Assembly: GCA_005765155.1 (NCBI GenBank)
Contig: VCCP01000002.1
Coordinates: forward strand, 806,001-870,000
Length of the DNA: 64,000 bases
Direction of reading: 5' to 3'
From: Zelopaecilomyces penicillatus
Taxonomy: Eukaryota > Ascomycota > Sordariomycetes > Hypocreales > Pseudodiploosporaceae
Each line of letters starts with the position of its first letter. Within the stretch, counting starts at the first letter, position 1. Both the position numbers and the translations under genes were made by a program. Below, piece after piece: positions 10,516 through 21,329 of this stretch. The notes under the pieces are model-generated. The model searched no databases. It was not told the origin of the DNA and was given only the letters and a program-made list of their open reading frames with translations.

Positions 10516-11220
10516 CGCATGCCAAGGTGCTATGGAGTGCAAAGCGAGCAATAATTCAACGACTTATACCGGTGTGGAGGAACAAGGCCCTGGCAGGAGA
10601 GAGAGCCTCTGCTTGACACACGATGGGGATAGCCGCCAAAGTCTCCGCCCGCAAGGCCCGGGACAAAGGAACCAATGGCCTGGACAGATCAGATCAGCAC
10701 AGGTTGAAACTGCAACAGCCTGCAAGGACCTGCAGTGGTAAGACACGGAGCAGAGCGGGCAGGTATTGGAGGCAAAGGAGAGTCAAAAACGGGCCATGAA
10801 GAGAGTGGGGATAGGGAGAGGCGGCGCCGGTAGCAGAAGCAGCAGCAGCTGTGAGCGTAACCGAAGTGCCTGCAGGATAGGAAATAAGGGGAGAAGCCCG
10901 TGTGCTTGCGTCTGGACGTACAGTGGGTGGCTAGAAGACGCGCAGCAGCATGCGAGTATATCTCAACTTCTATCCTTGCGGGCGTGTCTGGCTGCTGCGC
11001 GAGTACGTCTGTGTTGCGACTGGTGTGTGAGTCGTGTGAGTGTGTGTGTTGCCTTGCGCCCGCGAGCGGCAGAGCGGGAGATGCGAGATGGGAGCCAAGA
11101 GTAGACTGGACTGGAAACCCTGCACAGGCTGTCTAACAGGAGTGTGTAACTCTCTGTTCGTAGCGGCAATTGTTCAAATCTAGACGTCGAGCAGCAGCAG
11201 GGACAGAATAGCTGTTCGGG

Positions 11221-11275
11221 GGAGAGAGGTGAGTAAATGAGTAAGTGAGTAAGTGAATGAGTGTGTGAGTGAGAG
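11221..11275. repeat. Degenerate GAGT/AAGT tetranucleotide repeat
   Basis: The stretch is built of GAGT, AAGT and GTGT tetranucleotides in near-perfect register. It is simple-sequence DNA and the open frame across it is not credible as a gene. Confidence 0.7.
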
Positions 11276-13250
11276 TGCGCCTCATTTACGCCGAGACTTT
11301 GGTGGGGGGTTTTTGTCACCAGCGATGCCACAATCCTCCATCCATCCACCTCCTGTACCAATGCACGAACAACCGTTGGAGGGGCCCCCGTTCCGGGATA
11401 CTAGCAGACACTAACGCCCACTGCTAATCCAACCCAATGCTGGCTGATGAGTACTTTAAGTTATCTGTTTCCAATCACAAGAGACATTGAGCATGCAACC
11501 TAGTATTAGCCACAGGTACTACCTACCTATATCACAGTTTGGCAGCTATACTCGGTTTCGAGGGATGCTGTCATGGGCTGATTCCGAACGAGTACCGCCC
11601 ACGGAGCACGGCAAGCACGGATCTCATGCCAGGACATTGTCCTCCTGGATCTACTATTACTATGCCTATTGAAGCTGCCGGCTTGCATTTGCTTACCTTA
11701 GTACATGCAGGTAATTAACAGATTATCAGTCCCTGAGGTCTCTAAAACTCCGTATCCGTGCCCACCTGCTCCCTACCCGACCACCAAAGCACCCACCTTC
11801 GCCATGCCAAGTCCCCCCCAAAATGACCCTGACGAAAACGACTCATCCTCCTCCCAACTCCCGATGGCAAAGATGGCCACCTTCAACAGCTGTGGATCAC
11901 TGGTCCACTAATACTCATGATCCCTTGACCAAAAAGTGCCTCGGCATGGAATAGCTGCTATTAGGTGTAGGTGCTAACTTGCCCAGCACCTCGCTCAGGT
12001 ATTAGCTCATTGCACACCTACCAACAAGCGCCAGGTGCTGACACGATAATCATTACATACAACAATTCCAGTTAAAGTCAAATACGTATGTATATAACGG
12101 AGAACAATCAAAGGATCGTATGGGTCAATCAACATATGAGTCTACTAGGTAGTTGTAGAGGCCAGGTATGGCCGTCAGCCACTTGACGAATCCACCACGC
12201 CCGGCGCAACAACGATTCGTGGTCTGCCCATGCAACTTTGCCGCAGTTCTATTCATGGCGTAGCGCCACACACGGACTCCATGGTGTTGAATCCCCACAA
12301 TGCCGCAGAATTTCAGACCACTCAAGGATATGGGTGTGAGAGTACGAGTCTTTGGCCAGCCATTGCTTGGCGGGCACTTTTGGCTGATGTGCCGAGGCAA
12401 CCACCCAGAGAGAGTCCAGCCATCGTGTTGGTGCAGGTCAAGCCGTAGGGCTGATCTTGACAACACTTATTGGTGTACTGGGTTGACAACTTTTGAGAAG
12501 TCGGTCTATTGACAAAAGAGGTTGACCAAAGTGTTGATCAGCCAACTCAAACAAAGGTCTTTTCAACTCCCGGTCCTACTATGTACAGGTATGCGTTTCC
12601 GCACCTCTGCGTCTTTTAGGTCTGGAAAAGTGACAGCTTTGTCGTCTGTGCTCTAGAGAGCGGGGGGCGGTAAGCCAGCAGCAAGGAACAAGGAGCCAAC
12701 AGCTCGCAAGCAGAAAAAACAAAGAGCCATAGGCCAAACCCTCTGGGGGTCCAGGTCCAGACTTGCTTGCTGTCCATCTCTCCGAGGAGCTTCCTCACAG
12801 GGCCAGTCATCACCCCTCAGTAGAGGCGATGCTTGTTCGGGCCGTTCGAGATAGGCAGAGCAGGTTCTAGGATGTTGTTGATATCCCGGCCTTGCAGTAA
12901 CATCAGCTAGTCGCAAGAAGGCAAGGTTCACATACTGTACATACTGTACATACATGATGCTTAATGCACACAGGTATACGATGTGCCTCGAGACAATACG
13001 CATTAACCAACCATGCCTATGCATACTCGGGTCTCGGGGTTGTAACATGCGCATCAGTCAGTGGCCAAGCAAAGAACTGGCATGCCGACTGATGAACTTT
13101 TTGGAAGAGCCTTCACTTGCAAGGTACCTGTTATGTCTGGCATTACGGAGTACAGGCGAAGGAAGTTGAGCAATCGGGCCGTCCTCGCCATCGAAGAACA
13201 AATCCACAGTCATCAACCGTCCGAGGCAAGCACTATCTAAACCTGAAAGG

Positions 13251-13421
13251 TACTACTAGCAGGCGGAGGGTGTTTCTGGTAAGAATTTTCTGGCTGGCAA
13301 GGCCTCATGCAATGTCACAAAAAGGTACCAGGCTCTTAAAAAGGGTTTTATGACATTGCTTGAGGCCTTATCAGACTGGTAAGCCTTACAAGAAACCCCC
13401 TCCGGCCTGCTAGTAGTAGTA
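13251..13421. mobile_element. Foldback / MITE-like element with ~67-71-bp inverted arms
   Basis: The left arm (13251-13317) starts TACTACTAGCAGGCGGAGGG and the right arm (13351-13421) is its imperfect reverse complement, ending GGCCTGCTAGTAGTAGTA. The arms match along almost their whole length with scattered mismatches and small gaps, around a 33-nt loop. TA dinucleotides at both outer ends could be target-site duplications of a Tc1/mariner-type MITE, but the ends are not precisely defined. No transposase is encoded. Confidence 0.65.
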
Positions 13422-14224
13422 AACAGCATTAGTACCCAGGCTGCCTTGATTTACCGGGTACCTACTATTATTAACCTATAGAGTACCTTGATAATATGTT
13501 GATTTAGCACCATTGATTAGCTCCTACCTAGCATGATTGCAGGAGCGGAATGCTATACTATGTAGCGCCTTACTCGCAGCGTTGCCTTAGTTGGTAAGAG
13601 GTAATTGGGCTTGCACGAAACTAATAACTCTATGTGATCCTAATCAAAATCTTCCTTACACTCTGGCCCCCTTCATAGCCCCATCCATGTTAGCCGGTGG
13701 AGGCTACGCTTGTAGACTCGAGTACAAACGTTAACGATTCTGGCATCGCAAGTGCCGGCAACCCACCCTGGAGGATGAATGGACCTCCAGTTGGACCATT
13801 AGCGATGCCGGTGCTGACTTGGTTGCCGCCATGGGCAACCACCAGTGACGTCCTAGGTCTGGATAGTTGGTTTTGGAGAGGACGTCAAATACAGCAGATC
13901 GCTCATCTGAGATCCATACCTTTCCAGATGCCGACACTGTCCAGCGGGATGCTGCTTGTATCACGCAAACTCTTATCAGTATGTTCCACCAAGTCTTTTT
14001 TCTCTCAATGCGCGAATTCTGCCGCTTTCGGAGCATGGGCTCGTACAATACCCAACCTCCTGAGCCGCTCACAGCTTGAGGCGATAACCTCGTCCCGCAT
14101 CTCGTGCCATCTCTCAGGGTCACAGGCAGCGATTCCCCAACACAGGATGCCTCGTTTATGTGCATGGTATCCGAGTCAAGGTGTCCATATTCTCAAACAT
14201 GGAAACTTTTGGTGCCGGAATCAG

Positions 14225-14245
14225 CCCCCCCCCCCCCCCCCCCCC
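14225..14245. repeat. Homopolymer tract of 21 C
   Basis: An uninterrupted run of C, followed by TCCCC. It is prone to length error in sequencing and assembly. Confidence 0.9.
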
Positions 14246-14984
14246 TCCCCAGCAACTCACAAACACATTCTCTCCTTTCGCTCATTGTCATCGTTCCTGA
14301 TGCTAACTAGCTAGTTTGATTCAAATGTGCACAGTGCTGGTTACATTCGCTGATTATACTCAGCTTTAAACAGTGGTGTTGCACCAAGGGTATACCGCTC
14401 AATCGTGTGCGACTTCGACACATGCTGTGGCACCGAAAGCTGGACAGGATCTGGTGCTTCTCAGCCAATGTTGTAGTACGTCCACCGCTGTGTCGGGTAT
14501 GAGCAACGTTGTTTTTTCTTGCTCGCGGCAACATTACGCCTCTCCGGTTTCTGCCTGATGACGAACCGTTAAGGCTCCAGCTAGTCTTTACGCCGCTTTA
14601 ATTGTTAGGGTCGCAAGTTTCCGTAGGGATTCCTTCTAGATGCTCTTTGATGCTTGCATGAGTATTTACCGACTATACGAGCGGGATGGGATCAAGGGGG
14701 ATAGCCTCCATCCGATCGATCCCCCTGGCTGGAGCATGCCACGGTCAGGCTTGAAGCTCACTGGATCTTCCCCCTGACGTGGCTGATGCATCTATCCGAA
14801 GTTTATCAAGCAAAGCTGCGAAGCAGTGTGGAAGGTGTAACCTTTCGCAAAGCGTAGCCTCCAGATTTGCTTTCCTTATGGGACGTTCAGGTCTGCTAAG
14901 CCACCACAATCACTAGCCATAAGTGAAATCCTGAGTGGCAATTTGGTCAGATTCTTGCTATGTTTCACCGTCTGGATGTTAAAG

Positions 14985-15300
14985 TGACCTGATTACTTTA
15001 TGTGTCATTAGCAGCTAATTACAAGGTACTAAGCTGTTAAACGCACCGCTCTATACAAAAACGCTACCCAATATTATAGCTACTGTAGGCCAAAGGGCCT
15101 GCTGTAACCTAGAAAAGAAGCCTGCTGCAGGTATCTTAAAGGGTCCCCAAAGAGAAAAGTCCAAATCCCTTTTCTGAATGCCTTATAAAAAATACATGAT
15201 AATTATAAGGCCTAAAGCTGTGATTATATATGCTGTAAGGTACTAATATAGGTACTGTGTTGGCTATACTTTGAAGCTGGTTAGTAAAGATGGCTATTGA
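14985..15300. other. A/T-rich relic-like segment
   Basis: The base composition drops clearly relative to flanks, with many TA and AAT words and no open frame of use. This is how repeat-induced point mutation leaves old transposon copies in Pezizomycotina. No diagnostic transposon domain can be read, so this is inference. Confidence 0.35.
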
Positions 15301-15960
15301 AGGCTGTTGAAAGTGATAACCAATGAAAGTCGTCCAAATGGATTAGTCATACATAGCCCTGCTATGGAGCGGCCCCCAGAGGGGGGGCTTTGCTTGCCCC
15401 TATGAGCGTGCATCGGACTTATATTGGTTGGAGATGCTGCAGATAGTGCGGAAGTCAGCGGAGTATCACAGCTTCGTGATTAATGGGCACCTGCAGCAAT
15501 ATTCTGAGGGGGCATTCCAGCAACCTAGATTCCAACGACAAAGAATATTACACTTAGAAGCGAAGATGTAAGAGAGCTGTTGTTATCACCGACGCGCATG
15601 ATTGTGGAGTTACTTCATCGCGGGTGGCTTTCAAGTAAAAGACTTCACAATGCAGTGGTAAGAACTTCGTATAGAGCTACCAGCATGCTGATGATTCACT
15701 GGATGTATCCTCTGTAATAGGATGCCCTTCAGCTAACGGTGTTCTGCTATGAAAACTCCTACACCTCTGTCGTCTTCTCATATGAGGCACGAAAGTAGAC
15801 AATGCATACGACATGTAGATATTAGTACTAGATAGTAAGCCTTTTCATGATAACATGTTCCATTCACGATGCTGCAGCCCAGCCGGCGAGTTTCAAGACC
15901 ACAAGATCTATCATAATCGAGGCAGTTGTAATTCTGTCTATTCTCTTCATCATGTCATGT

Positions 15961-16880
15961 CTAATTTGCTGGCAGTCGCTCAACAACCGCAGCCATTTCC
16001 TCATCGGTATATATTCTGAAGCCCTTTTCTTTAGTCACACTGGCCAACTGCACGTTTTTAGAATCGAGCTTCTCCTCCATAACCTGCTTGAGCGTCTTCA
16101 GGACTAGGGTTTCGGCATCGATCATAGTTAGAGACTAGCAAGCAGTCAGTATAGATACAGAGTATACGCAGATTTGGATGAATAGGCCGAGCATCTAACC
16201 TTGTGGTACTCGTTCTGCAGCTCAGCCTGCGCGCCCTCGGAACCTGACCCAATGGCTTTGGCGTCATATCGATAAAACGTTCCACTTGGCTCAGCATGGA
16301 ACAGCTGAGGGCCATTCTCATCATAGCCCGCGATGAGCAGAGCAACGCCAAAAGGTCGGCTCATGATGGTCTCCTCTCCGTCAGCACCCTCGCCAAATCG
16401 CAGGGCCAAATCGCAAATGGCCTGAGTACAGCTCTCAACCCCCAGGGCTTCATTGTAGTTGAAAGCATGGCTCTGACACTCCACGCGGGCATGTTCAACC
16501 ATAGACCGGGCATCGGCCTGAAGGCCAGACATGGCACAGCCGATGTGGCGGTCGATTTCGACAATCTTCTCGACGGACGAGGTTTCGAGGAGGGTGGATG
16601 TGACTCGCTTTTCGACGCCGAGGATGACGCCCTCGGACGTGGCAACGCCAATGGCGGTGGATCCGAGCTTGATAGCCTCCAAGGAGTACTCAACCTGGAA
16701 GAGACGGCCCTCGGGGGAGAATGTGTTGATCCCCCGGTCTGGTGGGAGGAGAGAATCTCATATGTTAGCGAAAAGCACCATGGCGGTTCTGGGGATGGTG
16801 ATGGGATTCCAGCTAGATATGAGAGGACGGAAGGGCATGAGGGGGTTCAGCTTGCCGTATTCTGATCTTGCCATAAACAT
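15961..16880 (-). CDS. PUP2: 20S proteasome subunit alpha type-5
   Basis: This is the alpha5 subunit of the 20S proteasome core, part of the outer heptameric ring. Three exons, 16880-16856, 16738-16200 and 16134-15961, give 245 residues, the usual family length. The N-terminus reads MFMARSEYDRGINTFSPEGR, followed by LFQVEYSLEAIKLGSTAIGV, the classic proteasome alpha signature. Exon 1 is only 25 nt. Intron 1 (16739-16855, 117 nt) starts with GC, not GT: the exon ends TACG and the intron starts GCAAGC, and only this junction restores the conserved YDRG block. Intron 2 (16135-16199) is GT-AG. The C-terminus is DEEMAAVVERLPAN. It is divergent from GCP2, with 676 bp between the two ATGs. Confidence 0.95.
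16739..16855 (-). other. PUP2 intron 1, probable GC-AG intron
   Basis: The 5' splice site is G|GCAAGC and the 3' end is CCACCAG. GC-AG introns are the known minor class spliced by the major spliceosome. GT alternatives further into the intron would insert residues between SEY and DRG, which no family member is known to need. Confidence 0.75.
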
Positions 16881-17556
16881 CCTGGCGGTTGTGGTTGTGA
16901 AGCCTGGCGAAAAGAAAGAGGGAGAGATGTGCGGGGACCGGGGAGCTTTCGGCGTCGGTCGTTTGCGAGGTGGATGGATGTGATGAGAGAGAGAGTGTTG
17001 GAGCTCTACAACGACTTCGATTGTCTAGGCAAGCACTGAGCCTACGCATCCACCACTGTGGTGCTTCCAGCTACTAAAAGCTACAGCGGGGGAGTTACCT
17101 ACAGGTAGCTGTCTTGTTACTGCCCCAAAAGCTCCCAAATTGATTGATGCAGGTGGCTAGAGTGGACAGGTGTGGCGCAGCCTACCATAAAGATGGCAGA
17201 GGCTTGTGGCTTGTGACCGGATGCATGGTTGATCCGGCAACTCCCACCACGGCCCCAGACGCGTTGGCGTCACGGTCGAACCCCACCAAACACCCACACC
17301 TGTACGTAGCAGCTGTGCGGGCTGAGTAGCGACGAGTTTGTATTAGTCCATGCTGCTGCAAGGTACGAGTCCTCATCCAGACTCACCACTATTAAGTTTA
17401 AGCGTACTTGAAGCAACGGGGCGTGTTTCGGCAGTCGTCTTCGGGGCCGCGCCACATGCACGGCTGAATTCACAGAGGCCTTCTCCTCCTTCACACTACC
17501 TATACCTAGTTGATTGATACATTGTGTTTGCGATGCTCTAGATGTAGCCCGCCAGC
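16881..17556. promoter_or_regulatory. Shared promoter region of PUP2 and GCP2
   Basis: This is 676 bp between two divergent start codons. No open frame in it is credible. I looked for a yeast-type proteasome control element (GGTGGCAAA) on both strands and did not see an exact copy. The region must supply both promoters. Confidence 0.5.
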
Positions 17557-20524
17557 ATGTCCTCCGGTCCAGCGAGAGCTTCTGGCCGCTCCAACGGATT
17601 CGCTGATGAGCGGTCCCGCGTGCCAGGTGCTAATGGAACTTTTAGAGGCGAAAGACAAGATGCGAGAAGATCGACTTCGCCTCAGGTTGATGGCGGCGCA
17701 TCGCACAAACGAACCACGTCCGGCCAGCCTCGAGCATTGAGCCGAGCCACGGAAGAAAGACGATACGAGGAGCGCAGGGTTACAGAGAGGACTTTTGAGG
17801 CCCATGTGGAGAGGCACCTGTCGCGGGCGACGAGTCCGGAGAAGTCACAGAGGCGAGGACCTCCTGTAGAAAAGAGACCAGTCGAAGTGCGGAGGCAAAA
17901 GTCAACTGAGCTGAGACCAAGGGAACAGCGGGCAGAAACTCCTACAGGTATGATTTCACACAGCTGGAACTTGGCGGTAGATCTGCGCGTAGAACTGTGC
18001 TTCGATGAAACTGCAAGAGCTGACGCTCGAAGAAGCACCATGGAGCCCTGAAGCGACGTTGTTACCGCACACTACTGCGGCTCTGGCTTCAAGAATATCT
18101 ATACCGCCGCTCGCATCAACGATACCGCAAGCTCCCCAGCCGAAGCCGCTAAGCGAGTTGGCATTAGATGCCCAAGAGGCAGCCATTGTCGAAGATATGC
18201 TGTTTGTCCTCATGGGATATGAAGGACAGTATATTCGATTCGCCAAGGGCTACGACCCCAACGAGGAGAGAGACCGTCTGACCGGGCCAACCTTTCGCAT
18301 CCTGCCTGGGCTGGACCCAAGCTTGCACGACCTGGCAAAATCCATGCTGAAAATGGCAACGTACTATTCAGCACTTGAGGCCTTTGTAGATGTCCAAAGT
18401 CGTGAGGAGTTTGGCGCCGTTAATCATGCTTTGTGTGCGTCGATCCGCAAGTTCTTACAGGACTACCTGATCATGATCGCGCAGCTCGAGACGCAGTTTC
18501 TGACAAACGATGCATTTACGGTTCACGTGCTCAATATACATACCCTCTCAACAAGCCAGATGATGTTTCAGCTCTATTCACTTGCGCTTGAGCTACTCAA
18601 GAAGAACGCACTTCTGGACGATGACGAGGAGGAAGACGACGATACCGCTGACGATTATGATGATATTATTGAGAATCTCAAGGAAGGTGGTGATCTAGTA
18701 CCAGGAAATATGACTGGGAAGAAAATCTGCAAGGGCGGTGTTGTCTTGGGTTTGATAACCAAGCGACTCGAGACCATGTCTGGTGACCCGGCAGCTCGAG
18801 CATTGCTTACCTCGCTTTTACGCGACGCAAGCCGGCCGTACATGGTCATGCTGAACGAATGGTTGCACCACGGAGGCATCAACGATCCCCATTCTGAGTT
18901 TGTCATCAAGGAGCAAAAGAGTATTGGCCGAGAGAGACTAGAACAGGATTACACCGACGAGTACTGGGAGAGGCGATACACCATCCGAGACCATGACGTT
19001 CCGCCTCAGCTAGAAGGTGTCAAGGACAAGGTTCTGCTGGCTGGCAAGTATCTCAATGTGGTGCGCGAGTGCGGCGGTGTCGATGTTAGCAAAGTAGTAA
19101 CAGACATGCCGACCTCCTTTGATGACAGCCGCTTCCTGGAGAACGTCAACAACGCCTATGCCCACGCAAACGAGTCTCTTATGCAGCTTCTCTTGACCAC
19201 ACATGCCCTCCCGGCACGATTGCGCTCGCTTAAACATTACTTTTTTCTTGATCCATCCGATTACTTCTCCTACTTTCTTGAGCTCGGCGCGTCAGAACTG
19301 CGGAAACCAGTCAAGTCCGTTAATACGGGAAAACTACAATCACTACTGGATTTGGTCCTACGCCAGCCGGGCAGTATTGTATCTTTAGACCCTTTCAAGG
19401 AGGATGTCAAGGTCGAGATGAATGAGGTCTCGCTCATTAACAACCTGCAGCGGGTGGTCAATATCACTGGAATAGAGCAGGGAGAGGCTCTACAACCGCT
19501 TTCCAACCAACCCATTGAGACTGACAAGAATACGATTGGCTTTACATCACTACAGCTCAATCACACCATACCATTTCCTGTGTCGCTAGTCATCAGCCGG
19601 AAAACAGTATGGCGTTACCAGGCTCTCTTCCGTTTCCTGCTGTCTCTGCGCTACCTCGAATCCCAGCTCTCGAGCACCTGGCAGACCCATACCCGAGGTG
19701 TAAGCTGGGCGCACAAGGGATCCTGTCGTGAGCTGGAGATTTGGAAGCGGCGAGCCTGGACGCTGCGCGCGCGGATGCTGGTTTTCGTGCAGCAGGTCCT
19801 GTACTTCTGTACCTCTGAGGTCATCGAGCCCAACTGGACCAAGTTCATGTCGCGGCTCAAAACCAAGGATGGAAGTCAGGACAAGAAGTCGGGGTTCATG
19901 CGCACGGTGGATGAACTGATGCAGGACCACGTTGATTTTCTGGATACATGTTTAAAAGAGTGCATGTTGACCAACAGCAAGCTTCTAAAGGTATGCAAAA
20001 AGCCCCCTTTGCCTTTGCCCCCTTTTTACTAGTTGGACGCAAAACACATCATTGAACCATAAAAACCTTTGACTAACAATACTCTTCTCCTCCCATTTCG
20101 CTAGGTTAACTCAAAACTCATACAAACATGTACCATCTTCACCCATTACACAAACTGGCTCTCAAGAGAGCTCGACAAATCTGAGCCCGACCTGTCTGGC
20201 GCGAACCGACCCTCTACCATGACAGCAGATCAGTGGAAGCGCTTCCAGATCTCAAAGACGACCAACACTGCACGCAACCCGTCCTCGCAGTCACACGACG
20301 CTTCTACCCTCGACGACGCTGACGCGCGTATCAGCAATCTCTCCGAGATTATTCGCAAGTGGGAGAGTAACTTTGGCCGGCACATGAAGATCCTCTCCGA
20401 CTCGCTTAATCACTATGCTGCCACTGAGACAGTCGTCCTGCTGAGTCTCTGCGCCCGATTGAGCACGGTCAATCAGGGTACAGAGTGGGCAGCCATGGGT
20501 GCTGATGAGGAGGAGGTCGCTTAG
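17557..20524 (+). CDS. Gamma-tubulin complex component GCP2 (Spc97/Alp4 family)
   Basis: GCP2 pairs with GCP3 and gamma-tubulin in the small complex that nucleates microtubules at the spindle pole body. Three exons, 17557-17947, 18018-19990 and 20105-20524, give 927 residues. The first ~130 residues are basic and disordered (MSSGPARASGRSNGFADERS). The conserved part starts LTLEEAPWSPEATLLPHTT and enters the N-terminal gamma-tubulin ring domain at IVEDMLFVLMGYEGQYIRF (about residue 187). An acidic loop (DDDEEEDDDTADDYDDI) follows. The C-terminal gamma-tubulin-binding domain includes TTHALPARLRSLKHYFFL and DYFSYFLELGASELRKPV. Intron 1 (17948-18017) was fixed by frame and the AG at 18016-18017; intron 2 (19991-20104) by the join KLLKVNSKLIQTC. 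It is convergent with the helicase gene. Confidence 0.93.
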
Positions 20525-21329
20525 TTGGTTTGAAGAGGGGGGCTGGGCTGGAAAAGACACTGTTGTTTTGAGAATATAGATCACATGAAAGCTGTAAATG
20601 CGCAGTGGGGGTCTATATAGTATCTTGGGTCTCAAGAGCACCTTGTTCTCATGGGGGGGTCATGGAGAAGTATATTGCTCTATCGACAGCAGCTATTATG
20701 TGGGTTTATTCGACATGTTGTTAGCAAGTAGTCATGGGTGATCAGTGTCAAGCATAATCCCAGAGATATCCTAGACCGGCTCTGTGGAAGCAGATGCAGC
20801 TAAGCGCGCAAATTGATGACACTACATTGGAGAAGATAAGAAAACACGGGATGCAAGAGCTCAATGGTATTGCTAGCGAAATAACGCCAATACGATGAAA
20901 TGAAAAGGTAGAAGACGCATAATGCGCCATCCTTCTCCCAACCCCAATGAAAATAGGTCTGTCGTGAGCAGTAAAGTCTTTATGTCGAAAAGGGTCCGCC
21001 CAATATAGGTTCAACATGCAACAAGATCTGCCTCCGTCCCACCCTAGCGCCGCCGTCATCCAAATCCCCTCGTGAGAGCCAGATATATATAGATATGCGC
21101 AAACCGCCCACTATAAGCAGTGAGTTCATCATCATCAAGTCCCGTCCCAGAAGAAAGCATTGCCCAAGTCCTGCCAAGTGTGCCCGTGCAAAAGACCAGG
21201 GGATAAAACTACGGAACTAGGGAAAAAAAAAAAGACGAAGAGAAAAAGACTCCCAAACACCTCCCCAATGCCCAAGATATAATTGCTTCTGTCACGTTAA
21301 AAGTCATGTCGTGTCGTGCCGTAAAATCG
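20525..21329. other. Convergent 3' region between GCP2 and the SNF2 gene
   Basis: About 800 bp between facing stop codons, A/T-leaning, with a short AGATATATATAGATAT palindrome-like stretch near 21082-21097. No gene or RNA is supported. Confidence 0.5.

Larger units (their letters stand above)
9956..12500. other. Long upstream region of the zinc-cluster gene, repeat-rich
   Basis: No gene is recognisable. The region holds the decamer array and the diverged duplication annotated separately, polypurine/polypyrimidine blocks near 10050-10170, and a GAGT-type simple repeat at 11221-11275. Overlapping open frames at 10262-11361 follow the repeats and look like by-products of low complexity. It probably contains the promoter and a long 5' leader of the transcription factor. 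Confidence 0.5.
12501..15960. other. Gene-free region with transposon-like remnants
   Basis: About 3.5 kb without a supported gene. It contains a foldback element (13251-13421), a 21-base C tract at 14225-14245 and an A/T-rich block at about 14985-15300. Two long open frames at 13697-14314 and 13731-14165 lie on opposite strands over the same DNA. Neither shows recognisable domains or splice structure, so I do not call them genes. Decayed mobile DNA is the simplest reading. Confidence 0.5.

Noticed and set aside
13697..14314. A 205-codon frame (+) and a 144-codon frame (-) over the same DNA
   Set aside because: No domain, no conserved-looking blocks, and the plus frame runs through a 21-base C tract. 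I treat the segment as non-coding or decayed.
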